From contig JAYEVE010001202.1 in NCBI GenBank assembly GCA_036346375.1, forward strand, positions 1 through 64,000: DNA of 64,000 nt, written 5' to 3'. The notes under the pieces are model-generated. The model was not told the DNA's origin. It saw only the letters and a program-made list of their open reading frames with translations, and searched no databases. The stretch is from Guadua angustifolia. Its lineage: Eukaryota; Streptophyta; Magnoliopsida; Poales; Poaceae. Position 1 is the stretch's first letter; every line of letters starts with the position of its first letter. Of this stretch, positions 11,572-21,400 are shown piece after piece. The translations under genes and the position numbers were made by a program.

Positions 11572-13564
11572 AACGTCGGGGCGGGCTGGGCTTAAAAAGC
11601 CCAAATGTAAAATGTTAGGTCCGAGCCCAATCTGAGTCCAATAAATGTAAACTTGGCAAGCCCAAAGCCCAGCCTAATCAGGGCGTGGTGCAGACTTGCA
11701 GTGAACAAAAAGAAACAAAATTCGAAGTATGAGCTTTTCTTAATAAATTAGCACACGAAGCAATGTGACATAGAGTCGAGACGTTTTTTATTTTTGCAAA
11801 ATCATCGATCCAAGAATAGTTGGTTATAGCAATAACCACCAAAGTTATGACAATCATTCAAAATCAAAATCAAAATATATACTAGACTTTCTCACTACTC
11901 TTGGACACGTATGATAGGTTTGTTGGATCTAACTTGTTGCTTGCAATTTGTTTCTTCAAAAGACTAAGTATATGCGCTGGTTGTTGGGTTGGACATATGT
12001 TGGGTGATAATGTAGACATGAATCACCAAGTAGAACCAAAAATTAAGGCAAGTAGGGCAAGAGTCATTTAATGGAACCCCCTGTTCATCTTATTTACTGA
12101 TAGTTTATCTAAGTAGCAAACATGCATACAATCTACCAACCCAGCACCATGGGAGCATGAGGAGGATGACCTAGGGGAGTTGCCACGGGAGGTGAGGGCA
12201 GAGAGAGAGAGAGAGAGGAGACGGAGGTGACGGAGAGGGCACGAGGAGAAGCAATAGGGGAGTTGATGCCAGAGATGAGATAGAATATTAAGGGCCGTTT
12301 GGAGGAGATGGGGATTGAGGCTAGGATGAAGTGAAACATTTATATATGGTGGTTACAGTAAGGATTGGGGGCTTGCAGCTGAGCACGAGAGCTTGCATCA
12401 AGCCAACTTGGTCTTGCCATTTCAATCTTATTCTTTTTCGTTATCGAGAATTTGTGTGATCTTATCCTCTGCTATTGCCATCATCAAGAGAAGCATAGCA
12501 AGCGACGGTTAAAATTGAGGATTTGTTGTTTCTGAGTTAATGAAAAGGGAAAACATGTTAAGAAAGTAAGATTAGCAGTTAAGAGAAGAACCATAATAAT
12601 TTGGCTCAGAGGATAAGTTGAAACAAATGCCCGTACCAACACATAAGGATAGATGACCTGTCTTTTGTCAGTGACAAATAGCCGTTGTAGTTAGAAATTG
12701 TGGTTGCAGGGGCATAATGCACCACTCTACTCTAAAGGCCTAGCCATATATATTCCTAAATCAAGTAATCAACATAGTGGGTATTAAAAAGTAAATAGCA
12801 TAGTATTTTACGCAATTATCTTTTAGGTTTGTATTGTGTATGATCATATCAAGCTGATAGTATAGCACCGCTCTTATTTTTGTGAGAAGAGCAAATCCTT
12901 CAAAATCTATGCGAATTTTACAAAAAAACAATATAATTTCTCTGAAACCCCTACCAAAACACTCATTCCAAACAGATTGCTGGTCCATGACCATTCATAG
13001 TAGGAGTACATCTTGTCTCTTATTTTAAAAACGTATTTAACCATACATGATCATATAGAGTTTGATCTTTCTAAAATCCAAATAGTTCCATAAAAATATC
13101 TAGATACTCTGTATATTTTATTTGACGGAATTTGATGATGCCAATTGTCATGAATCTAGTGGTCATAATAATTTATAAATAGTCCTTTGAATCAAAAATA
13201 TACATCATTTGCAAGAGTTGATTTTGGTTTGCAAATATTTACATTTTACTCTTGAAGCAATACAATTGACAAAATATTCATGTTAATTGTTTTTCGAAGC
13301 AATATGTACTAATTCATTTTCTATGTGTGTAAAAAAACCATTTAATATGCTAACATTTATAATAAGAATAGAGAATAAGGTTAGAATTAATATCTATTTA
13401 AGAACAAAATGCACCTTTGTGTTGTCACATGAAGTTTAGTTTTATTCTAAAAAACTTGTAATTATTTTATCACCAAACAAAGTGTTAGTATTAGCTTATT
13501 ACTTCAAATGTAGCACAATGTAATTAGCGAACATCCATTCATAAAATTCTAAATCCGCCACTAG
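11572..13564. mobile_element. About 2-kb insertion inside the second B3 domain of copy C
   Basis: Homology to the last exon of copy D stops at about 11571 and resumes at 13565. The inserted DNA is AT-rich and has no coding frame of note. Its left side has hAT-like 'gggcgggctgggcttaaaaa' words. Its right edge, read on the minus strand, begins CTAGTGGCGGATTTAGAA, a phrase often seen at ends of grass transposons. I found no clean target duplication, and about 165 bp of target was lost, so insertion plus deletion or two nested events is possible. Confidence 0.55.
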
Positions 13565-13651
13565 TCTTCGAGCTGATGAAAGTCACTAGGATTTGACGAT
13601 GACCGTCCATGTCATTTGGAAGGTTGACGACCAGTTTGTTCTGGTGGGCTG

Positions 13652-14292
13652 TCCTTGTATCCTCGTAAGAGTTTCCATGTAATGTGCAAATGCGGTTTTT
13701 GCGGTATGTAGTATGTAGCGCTGAAAACTGAACTGAATGTGCCAAGTGCTGCCTAGCATGCAAGTCTGCAAGAGCACTTTGTACTCCATAGGTAGCTTCT
13801 TGATGCAGTATGACTGCTACAACAAGGTGTGAGCAGTGTGAATATTTCTAAGCAAATGGTGGCTTGTGCTTTTGTGTCTTGTTTTGTTCTCCTTGCAGGT
13901 ACATTACTCTGATACTTTTTGCCAGGACTGCTGTTTTAGTGTCAGTTTCTAAGTCCAGTGGTAACCTTATAAACTTGTGTAGACATGGATGAAACTAGTA
14001 GCAGTGATTTGCTCTCTTATCATTTATGGGGAATTGTAGCATGTGTGGTGATGTATATGATATTATGAGATGTATTATTCTAAAAGTTTTGAAATGGTTT
14101 ATGCCGACACTATGAAGTTTCAGCTAAGTTGGGTAGTTTTTAGCTGATTTTTTGGTACCTAATCTTTTCCGTACTTCTGTATTGTTACAGATGTGAATAT
14201 TAACCAGCTAGTTGGCCAATTATCTGAGACTGCACTGATTTTACTTGATGTTTGCTATAATACGGTAATCTTCTGATAGCATTGTTCTTGAT
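13652..14292 (+). other. 3' flank of B3 copy C
   Basis: This is non-coding DNA related to the 3' flanks of copies B (8740-9000) and D (20667-20830); the phrases 'agagcactttgtactc' and 'gcactttgtacccta' are shared with D. It ends where a long LTR begins at 14293. Confidence 0.5.
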
Positions 14293-16777
14293 TGTGGCGA
14301 CCCGTATAATTAACTCAGGGTAGCGACAGTGATACTGTCATCACCCCAAGATAATCACATGAATCTCGACACAGCCGCTGGCAAAATAATGGAAAATCCA
14401 ATGCTTTACCAGCTACTATGCCGTGTTCAGAGTGTTACAGCAGAACAATAATTAGGGACTGTATGAAAATATATTCATTGCTTAACCACGCAGGGCTATA
14501 TGTCCATTACATAGGATTACAATACTTTCTTGTACAGCAAAAGAGTACGACTACTATCTGCACATACTAAATACCTCCTAGAAGCATAATACGGCCTATA
14601 AAAACTCCTAGTAGTAGTAGGTATGGTAGTAGCCTTCCGAGCCATCATCCTGATGACCCTGGAGCTGATCCTAAGAGTAGGCCTCATCACCAGCCTCAAA
14701 CATCGATCCATCAAGATCGCTTTCTAGAAAAGAGGAAAATACAAGAGTGAGTACAACGTACTCAGCAAGCATTAGATAACAAATGCATTATACTGATGTT
14801 TTTCTCTCTAACCAACACCAATTCCTTTCCTCCAGCTTAGTTTTTACAGAAATTAAATTTTTAGAGTTTTATTTAAAGGTTGGCAAGTTTTAGTTATTGA
14901 AACTCATCTACTAGCACCCGTATATGAGACAGAATAGCTTTTGCAGCCTCCAATCCAGGAGACATACTTGAATTCAAGATTTATAATCCTGCGCAGATTT
15001 GTATCACTTTACCCATAATGGCCTCCACCACAAAGGCTCTGGAACGTTTATCGCTAATCCAGCACTAGATCTCCAACCCTGGATTTCGTGGGGGATATCC
15101 TCCCGCCACTCGCGAATACAGTTGTACTTCGTTACCCCCAGGAGTACTCCACTGGGCTTCAAATATACCACCCCTAATCATTCCATTCACAACCTTCCAC
15201 TTCCAACATTCAATACATCAAACTGGGTATCCGGCATTAGCCAGCTAGGCTATAATACACTTACCCCATGTGGAGATCATAATACTTTCATAGGACAATC
15301 TTTTTTGACAGCGATTTATCTCGCTATGATTGATATTGAAAATATGGCCCATTGCCTGAGTGTAGGTGTTTTGTCCTTATATTGTAACATCTGTAGAGAG
15401 CACCACCGGTGTGGGTACACCTCCACCCTTTCTTCTATGCTCTCTACCCACCAGCATAGTCACTATTAACACATCCACGACTCCATTCGTGGATATCCTA
15501 ACACACACCCATCATTTCCAAACCACATTTCCAATTACCAATACCACATTACGAACTTCCACATCACAATACCATTTTCCACATCACAATACCATTTCCA
15601 TTAATGTACCACAACCATTCTTCCACCCAACCTCCATTTACACTCCTATTTTTTTTGGAATTTAAGTTTTGATACAGTGATGATACAATTAGTTATATGA
15701 AAACATTAAAAACATTTAGCAAAGATGCTCAAGGAATCTTGCTTGGAGTAAAACTTGACGGTTCGACCTTGCTCGAAGATGGGTTCTGATTGGCGAGGCA
15801 ATTTAGGTTGAGACCTGAAAACATAAAATCTATTACTAGGGTCATCACTTGAATTTAATTATCTTGGCGTTCAACTGATTTTCTGATATGTCATTCAATT
15901 GTTATCTGAGCAATATATACATTAGTGCCAGTTGTCAGATTTTTACGCGACCCGCAAATTGATTACCCAAATCGACATGGTTCGCGATGCGATTTACTTT
16001 TCTACTTCTCTAACTCTTTTTCTCTTCTTTATTTTTCTTCTTTTCTATTTTCTTATTTTCTTTCTCTCCCTTTTTCTTTTCTCCTCCTTTCTATTTTTCT
16101 CTCAGCTCCCTTTTTCCTCTCTGGTTTCGGCCGACAGCCCTTCGGCCTCACCTCTTGGCCTCCATTGCTTCAGCCGAAGCCCTCCCGGTTTTGTCGCCTC
16201 TTCTTCTCCCCTCTACCTCTCCTAGCTGATCTCCTCTCCTCCTCTCCTGCACCTGCCTACTCCCTACGCACTCACTCACTCGGCGGCTCCTCCTTTCTCG
16301 GCTGCTCTCCCCGCCTAGTGCCTCCTCTCCAGGGATTTGGCGTCGCCGCCTCCTGCGCCTGACTCTGGTGCTCCTGCATGCCCGCGCCTTCTCCTCATAC
16401 CAAGATCGACCTTGTCGCACCTCACCACGCACGGCGCAAACCCCGGGCAGTTTTCAGACTTTCAAGGCTGCGGGTCGAGCTCCGCCCTCCTATACCTCTA
16501 CTAGCTACTAGTGCTAGGGTTCTGCCCCATTTTATTATTCTTGCATTTTGCTTTGAGTTTGATGATTATATTGCAATGCGAGGGTCTATGATGACGTTGG
16601 GTGGCTGATCTATTAAGAAAAGAACAGATGCTACTCTACTGGCTGCCCGACCGCTGAGACCAAGGGGGAAAAGAAGATGATGCTGGCTCCTTCGGGTTGC
16701 CTCCACTTTCTTCTGGTTGCTTCGGGTTGCCTTGCTCCTTCTGGATGGCGTCGCCTCCCTCCCTCTTTTGGATGATT

Positions 16778-17754
16778 GTTGCTGTCAGTGTACTTTGCAT
16801 CGGGGTACCCTCTCCGCCGTAGAATAGTGGGCCCGAGAAGCGGCCTGGCCTAGCGGACGAGAAGCCCACGTGGCGGCCTAGCGAGTAGGTGGGCAATCAT
16901 GCCCTAATCGCCGGGCGGGAAGCCCACGTGGCGGCCTGGCGGGCAGGTGGGCGATCATGCCCTGCCCGCCGGGCGGGAAGCCCACGTGGCGGCCTGGCGG
17001 GCAGGTGGGCGACCAAGCTCTGTCCGCCGGGTGTCGGCTTAGGTGGTGGCCTGGTGAGTGGGTGGGCGTTCGGGCCCCCCATCAGGTCACGAAAGCAATC
17101 AAAGGAATGAGAAGAAGGCTTCGCCTCGAAGTCTCCTTCCCCCGACACGCTGTGTCAGGGCCATTGATTACGACGACGACGGCCCATCCCTCTGACACCT
17201 CTCACCAAACCCGTCGCAAGAGCGTCATATCCTGAGCGGACCGGGCGAAGCCACGCATCGGCATTAAATGGAGTTTGAAGGACAAGACTACGGACACGGG
17301 TGTAATAAATGAGTCACGGGTCAGTGTAAGACTGCAATGATGGGTGTAGTTAATGAGTTGTAGATCAGCATAGCGTCACCTTCTCACCTGTCCGAGCCAG
17401 CCCGCTCTATATACGGGAGCTCTGGTGCATGGAGAAAGGGGGGCAGGATCCAGAGAGCTCTCCTCGGTCGGACCCGAGACTCATCCAAGCTCTGACCAGA
17501 AGAACCATTGTAACCACCTCCATATTTCCTCAACAAAGATCTAGCAGAACTTAGGGCTATTACCCGCGCTGGGGGCCTGAACCTGGATACATCACCGTGT
17601 TCATTGATCTGTTGATCTCCGAAATCCCTCACGCGAGAGTCATTAGGGTTTCCAACCACGAAGACGCCCTCTACCGAACCATATCCTCTATCCTGGGAGT
17701 AGTCAACCCTGTTCATTGACGGGGTCCTGTCCGGCAAAATACGCCGACAGTTGC
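16778..17754 (+). mobile_element. Gypsy-type solo LTR with perfect 5-bp target duplication
   Basis: The LTR (16783-17749, 967 bp) starts TGTCAGTGTACTTTGC, ends AATACGCCGACA and is flanked by GTTGC at 16778-16782 and 17750-17754. It has a TATA-like 'ctctatatacgggagctctg' (about 17403) and a conserved 3' part ('gatctagcagaac', 'gggggcctgaacctgg', 'cgaagacgccctct') shared with the LTR ending at 57226. No internal region remains, so it formed by recombination between two LTRs. It sits inside the long LTR 14293-18269 and is therefore the younger insertion. Confidence 0.92.
16863..17040 (+). repeat. Minisatellite, unit 58 bp, about 3 copies, inside the solo LTR
   Basis: A unit containing 'gaagcccacgtggcggcct' and 'gcgggcaggtgggcgatcat' repeats at about 16863, 16921 and 16979. 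Each copy carries a CACGTG core (G-box type). The related LTR at 56157-56560 also has CACGTGGC-bearing repeats of a different unit, so the feature belongs to the family's U3. Confidence 0.9.
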
Positions 17755-18363
17755 CTTCCTCTTCTGGATGGCCGTCGCCTCCTTCTTTTGGATCTCCTCC
17801 CCTCTTCCATTTTCTGGTGGCTTGTGTTGGGAGAAAAGAAGCGTTGGCTTTGGCTGGATGCTCTTGTGGCTTTTGCTCTATGTGTGGAGAATGGGAGACA
17901 GAAATGAGCTAGCTGGCTTGTGGTTGGCTGGCATTCGGCTAGCTTTATGGCCTTGACAACTTTGGCGAATGACTTTTATGCCCTTAGAGTTTTACTGCTC
18001 TCTATTGACTTTAGGGGCATTATGGTCATCCTGCGCTATTTTTACTAACGATACCCGCATATCATACCAGGTAAGTCTAAAATGCCGAATAATGAACCCC
18101 AAAAATATCGAGAGATGCCTGTCTGGGTCCCGGACAGATCGGGTACCTCGATGAGTGATACTTTTCACTGCAGGACTGATGGCATTCTCTAATCTTTATA
18201 TTTTATTTTTTTGCCTAATCATTTTTAATGTTTAATTAAATTTTTAATTAAACTGCCCGGGCTATCACACTGGTACAACTTGGTTTGTTCATCAGTTCAC
18301 AATTTTTTATTTTTATTTTTATTTTTTGTGGAAAAACGGGGTCCATTCACAGGTGAACTGAGG

Positions 18364-18714
18364 GAAACAAGTCTTGTGCACTGTTATCTCCACTGACTGC
18401 CAACTTTACCTCACTCCAAGGCGAGGCAAACTCCATCCCAATGCGTGTACCATCGGGACCCTGCTTGTCAGTGACCAAGGTCTACGAACACCTGGTCTAC
18501 TAGCTTCACTGAGCATCTGTCAAATCTCACAGTAACCACTCTTCTCACCCTTATCAAAACAATGCCTCTCGTTAACATCAAGGAAAAGAGATCATCTTCA
18601 CGACTTCACCTCATCAGAGAATGCAACAAGAGAGGCAAGAACTCTGCCTTCTTCAAGTCTATATTATACTTTGCATCTTTTGAGCTGTGACAATGTTACA
18701 TGGTTGCATGGCAG
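18364..18714 (+). promoter_or_regulatory. Promoter and leader region of B3 copy D
   Basis: This segment between the long LTR and the first codon of copy D is conserved with the region upstream of copy C, supporting its identity as the native promoter and leader. A leader intron is likely: 'gcatggcag' directly before the ATG at 18715 fits a 3' splice site, and a possible donor lies near 18659. Only about 445 bp separate the LTR edge from the coding start, so distal promoter elements may have been displaced. Confidence 0.5.
18562..18690 (+). CDS. Possible upstream ORF in the leader of B3 copy D (42 codons)
   Basis: An ATG at 18562 opens a short frame (MPLVNIKEKRSSSRLHLIRE onward) that stops with TGA at 18688-18690, 24 bases before the B3 start codon. 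It is basic and has no recognised domain. The corresponding DNA is conserved upstream of copy C but the copy C frame is disturbed. It could be a regulatory upstream ORF, or mere leader sequence split by the leader intron. I do not claim it is translated. Confidence 0.25.
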   Translation: MPLVNIKEKRSSSRLHLIRECNKRGKNSAFFKSILYFASFEL

Positions 18715-20666
18715 ATGGCTCAGAAGGGGTGTGAGAGTTGCAGAAAGTGGCAAGAACACTACTGCCGGAACCACATGGATGTGACCAAGAATCCTAGTTT
18801 CTTCAAGCTCATGACCGGAGATTTTGCCCAGGGCATTGTAAGTATCGAGTATCCTGGCAGTTCAAGAAAAGTTTCGAGTATCCTGCCATTTTAATTTGTT
18901 CTTCATATTGTGCATCATGTAACTGTCAAAACTTGTGGTTGTGTTGAGCATTTGTGCTAGTTCTGTGACTGGAGATATGTTGCCGATCGAAAGGAAGACG
19001 GGCAATGGAAGAACTTCTATGAATTTTGGGAAAACATATTAGAGTTATATCATAAATTATAGTATTTTAGGGACAGTTTCAGTTACTTTTTTAGATGACA
19101 GTTATTAGTTGATTGTCAAAATAATTACATTAATCACTACAGTATCACCATATGATTTTCTTCTGAGATCCAATTTAAGTAATCAACTGGTCGTGCAATT
19201 CTTCATGTGAGCCCAGTATAGTTAGTTACACCTATAATACACTGAAGCTAACCCAATTATAGAAGCTGTCTGTTTACTGTTTTCATCGTAGAGCATACCG
19301 GAGAAGTTTGTCGACAGTTTCAATGGGCAGATCACAAAAGGATTCAACCTCAAAGCACCAAACGGCAAGACATGGCGTGTGGGGGTCACCAAGATTGCTG
19401 ATGAGCCGTTCTTCATGTCAGGATGGGATGATTTTGCCAAGGCTCATGAATTGCAGGAGAATGACCTCTTGTTCTTCACATGCAGTGGCAGCTACTCCTT
19501 TGATGTACTAATCTTTGATGCGAGTGGATGCGAGAAGGCGTCTTGTTTCTTCACTAATAAAAAGGATCCTTATATGCCCAAACATTTCAACAACATAGTG
19601 TGTCAACAAGCTGAGCACTGCCTTCTAAGTGATTCTGAAGATAGTAGCGCGCCGTCGCAGCTGGTTGGGTCTCCTCACAAGACCTATACTTCAAAGAAAC
19701 TGAAAGGCAAGACTAAAACTAAACCAAGTAGAGCTAGTACATGTTTGCGGTGTTTCCTCACAATGCACTTTTGAGGTTTGATGTAGTCACTTAATGCAAA
19801 CCCCTGAAACCAAGTATAGTCAAGATCAAGAATGTGTTTTACTTCTCATTTTTAATATATGAGTTGATGTACATAATTCACATTTTTCCACAGGGAAAGA
19901 GCCTGAATCTCCAAACAGAAGCAACAACCAAGTTAAGCTTGAGGCGACTGAGGAAGAGGGGAGTGATGACGAACATGCTGATTCCAACTACTACTACTCG
20001 AGGTTTGCCAGTTACCTAACTGGCGAGGAACGAGAGGAAATATTCAGTTTGGCATCAATTCAATCAGGCAATCCTGTATATGTGGCTGTCCTGCAGAAGT
20101 CCCATATTCATGGCAAGAACATCCTGGTCAGTTTAATTGTTTCGCTATAGGATGAACAACGCTTGCATAGAATTTTTTTTTTGTCTCTGTTAACCTTAAA
20201 ACAAAATTTCCATGTAGTTCATCTTTCTTATTTGATAGGAAACAGATAAGTTTTCGTTGATCACAAATCTTCCAAGTACCTAAATATGGTTAGTGATACA
20301 CTAAGGGTTTCTGGATGCCAAGACTGCATCCTATCTCATGCTACTAGTGGATTTAGCATATTACCGAGTCAGTTAATGCTTTGTATGCAGATCATCCCCA
20401 GCAGATTTGCAGCTAAGCATCTTGAGAGGAGATCACATGACATCCTGCTGCTTAGACCAAACAGGAAGGAGAAGTGGTATGCCAAGTACTATCATGCGAG
20501 CTTCACCCGAGGCTTCAACTGCCACCGCTGGGTCAAGTTTGTTCGCGACAATAGGCTGCACGAGGGCTACATCTGCATCTTCGAGCTGATGAAAGGTGCG
20601 AAGAGGGTAACAATGACCGTCCATGTCATTGGAAAGGTTGACGGCCGGTTTGTTCTACTTGGCTAA
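18715..20666 (+). CDS. B3 domain-containing protein, REM family, two B3 domains (copy D, intact)
   Basis: Four exons join in frame with GT-AG boundaries: 18715-18837, 19292-19727, 19894-20126 and 20391-20666, giving 1068 nt, 355 aa and no internal stop. The N-terminus MAQKGCESCRKWQEHYC carries the Cys-x2-Cys and Trp/His pattern of the clade. B3 domain 1 is at about residues 28-125 (FFKLMTGDFAQGISIPEKF; GKTWRVGV; FAKAHELQENDLLFF). A Ser/Lys/acidic linker follows (SDDEHADSNYYYSR). B3 domain 2 is at about residues 250-350 (IIPSRFAAKHL; WYAKYYH; NRLHEGYICIFELM). Known B3 domains bind DNA and REM proteins are often reproductive-tissue factors; target and expression here are unknown. It is the only intact member of the array and resembles rice chromosome 3 B3 cluster proteins by recall, not by search. 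Confidence 0.92.
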
Positions 20667-21240
20667 GTTGCCTGTATCCTCCTTTGTTGAACACGTGCGG
20701 TATGTGCGCACTAGCGAGGACTGATGTGAGAACCGAACCTCGCAGTAGCTAGTGGTGCTTTGTATGATAAATGCACTTTGTACCCTAAGGCTAATCTCTT
20801 GAAGCAATGTGTCTCTACTAGAACCCGGTTTGAGCTGTGCGAATGTTCCTTCTCTGCCGGATTCGTCATCCATGAACAGTTCTGAACTTGACATTAAAAA
20901 AGAAGCAACATTTCTGAGGGCAGCAACTGGTTGGAAACCATTTGACATGGCTGACATATCTCAAGCAACACAGATGAACGACAGTAATACACACAACCGT
21001 GAGTTTTGGATTTGTGTGCTCGGCAACTGTTCCACACAAACTGGAAACTCGAATGATACGGCATATTACATTGAACATCTCGTGCAGAGATTTTTCAAAC
21101 AAAGACATCGATATCATATTACTCAGTCAACTGAAATGCAACATGAAAGCATCTCAGCAAGAAGTAGTGAGATATTGCGCCAAAAAAAAAAGATGATAAA
21201 CATACATAGTCACATAACATATCATTTAACTGGAAAATTA
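20667..21240 (+). other. 3' untranslated and intergenic DNA between B3 copy D and the minus-strand gene
   Basis: The sequence after the TAA includes words shared with the 3' flank of copy C. It ends where the possible 3' exon of the convergent minus-strand gene begins. Open frames across it (about 20809-21258) have no domain and no conservation between copies, so I regard them as chance. Confidence 0.5.
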
Positions 21241-21241
21241 T

Positions 21242-21400
21242 TCATCAGTCTAGGCTAGAAATTTTGGGAGAGACGAGCTACCGCTGGAGAAATTCTTCTA
21301 ACCGTGCAGTTAGAAGGATGAAACGCCAGAATAGCTTTCCAAAAGACACGTCCAAGAAGAGTCCAAAGGACAAATGAATCTACATGGTAACTTCAAGTGC
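21242..21400 (-). other. Possible alternative or untranslated 3' exon of the NFD6/NOXY2-like gene
   Basis: On the minus strand a good acceptor (tattttgcag, 21401-21410) is followed by GCACTTGAAGTTACCATG. A donor-like GGTACC lies inside the upstream coding exon right after the codons for ELSQ. Joining CAG-G to GC-ACT-TGA would end the protein at ...CCELSQGT. If used only in the untranslated part, it would be a 3' UTR exon behind an intron of about 1.7 kb. Both are inferences from splice-site appearance. Confidence 0.35.

Larger units (their letters stand above)
9631..13651 (+). pseudogene. B3/REM transcription factor relic, copy C, split by insertion
   Basis: The exons parallel copy D: 9631-9750 (MAQRGCECCRKLQ, stop, then HYYWEHMDV and FFKFMAGDFAQGI), 10199 to about 10624 (SIPEKFARKFNEQITKGFNL onward, B3 domain 1), 10802-11037 (acidic linker) and a last exon starting at 11543. 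Lesions are an in-frame TAA at 9670-9672 where copy D has GAA, an in-frame TAA at 10334-10336, and a one-base frameshift near 10460 after the ASGCEK motif. The second B3 domain is cut after about 29 bases and resumes at 13565 with the coding for FELMK. About 2 kb of foreign DNA lies between, and about 165 bp of the domain is missing. The final stop codon is also lost. Confidence 0.88.
14293..18269 (-). mobile_element. Long gypsy-type LTR (RIRE3/Retrosat-like), minus strand, carrying a nested solo LTR
   Basis: Read on the minus strand the unit runs from TGTGATAGCCCGGGCAG (18269) to GGGTCGCCACA (14293). Removing the nested 16783-17749 LTR and its 5-bp duplication leaves about 3.0 kb. It contains 'gcttgctgagtacgttgtac' followed by 'tcactc' (14743-14770, minus), also present in the LTR at 52993-56154. 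Such long LTRs are known from RIRE3/Retrosat gypsy elements in grasses. No gag-pol is visible, so it behaves as a solo LTR between B3 copies C and D. The candidate flanks (ttgat / ctggt) match at only three of five bases, so the exact ends are uncertain. Open frames inside it are treated as chance. Confidence 0.65.

Noticed and set aside
14999..15665. His/Thr/Pro-rich frames of 156 and 99 codons
   Set aside because: They fall inside the minus-strand long LTR, have no recognised domain and are not matched by any similar frame in the other LTR.
20809..21258. 149-codon frame just downstream of the intact B3 gene
   Set aside because: No domain, not conserved in the flank of copy C, and overlaps the possible 3' exon of the opposite gene.
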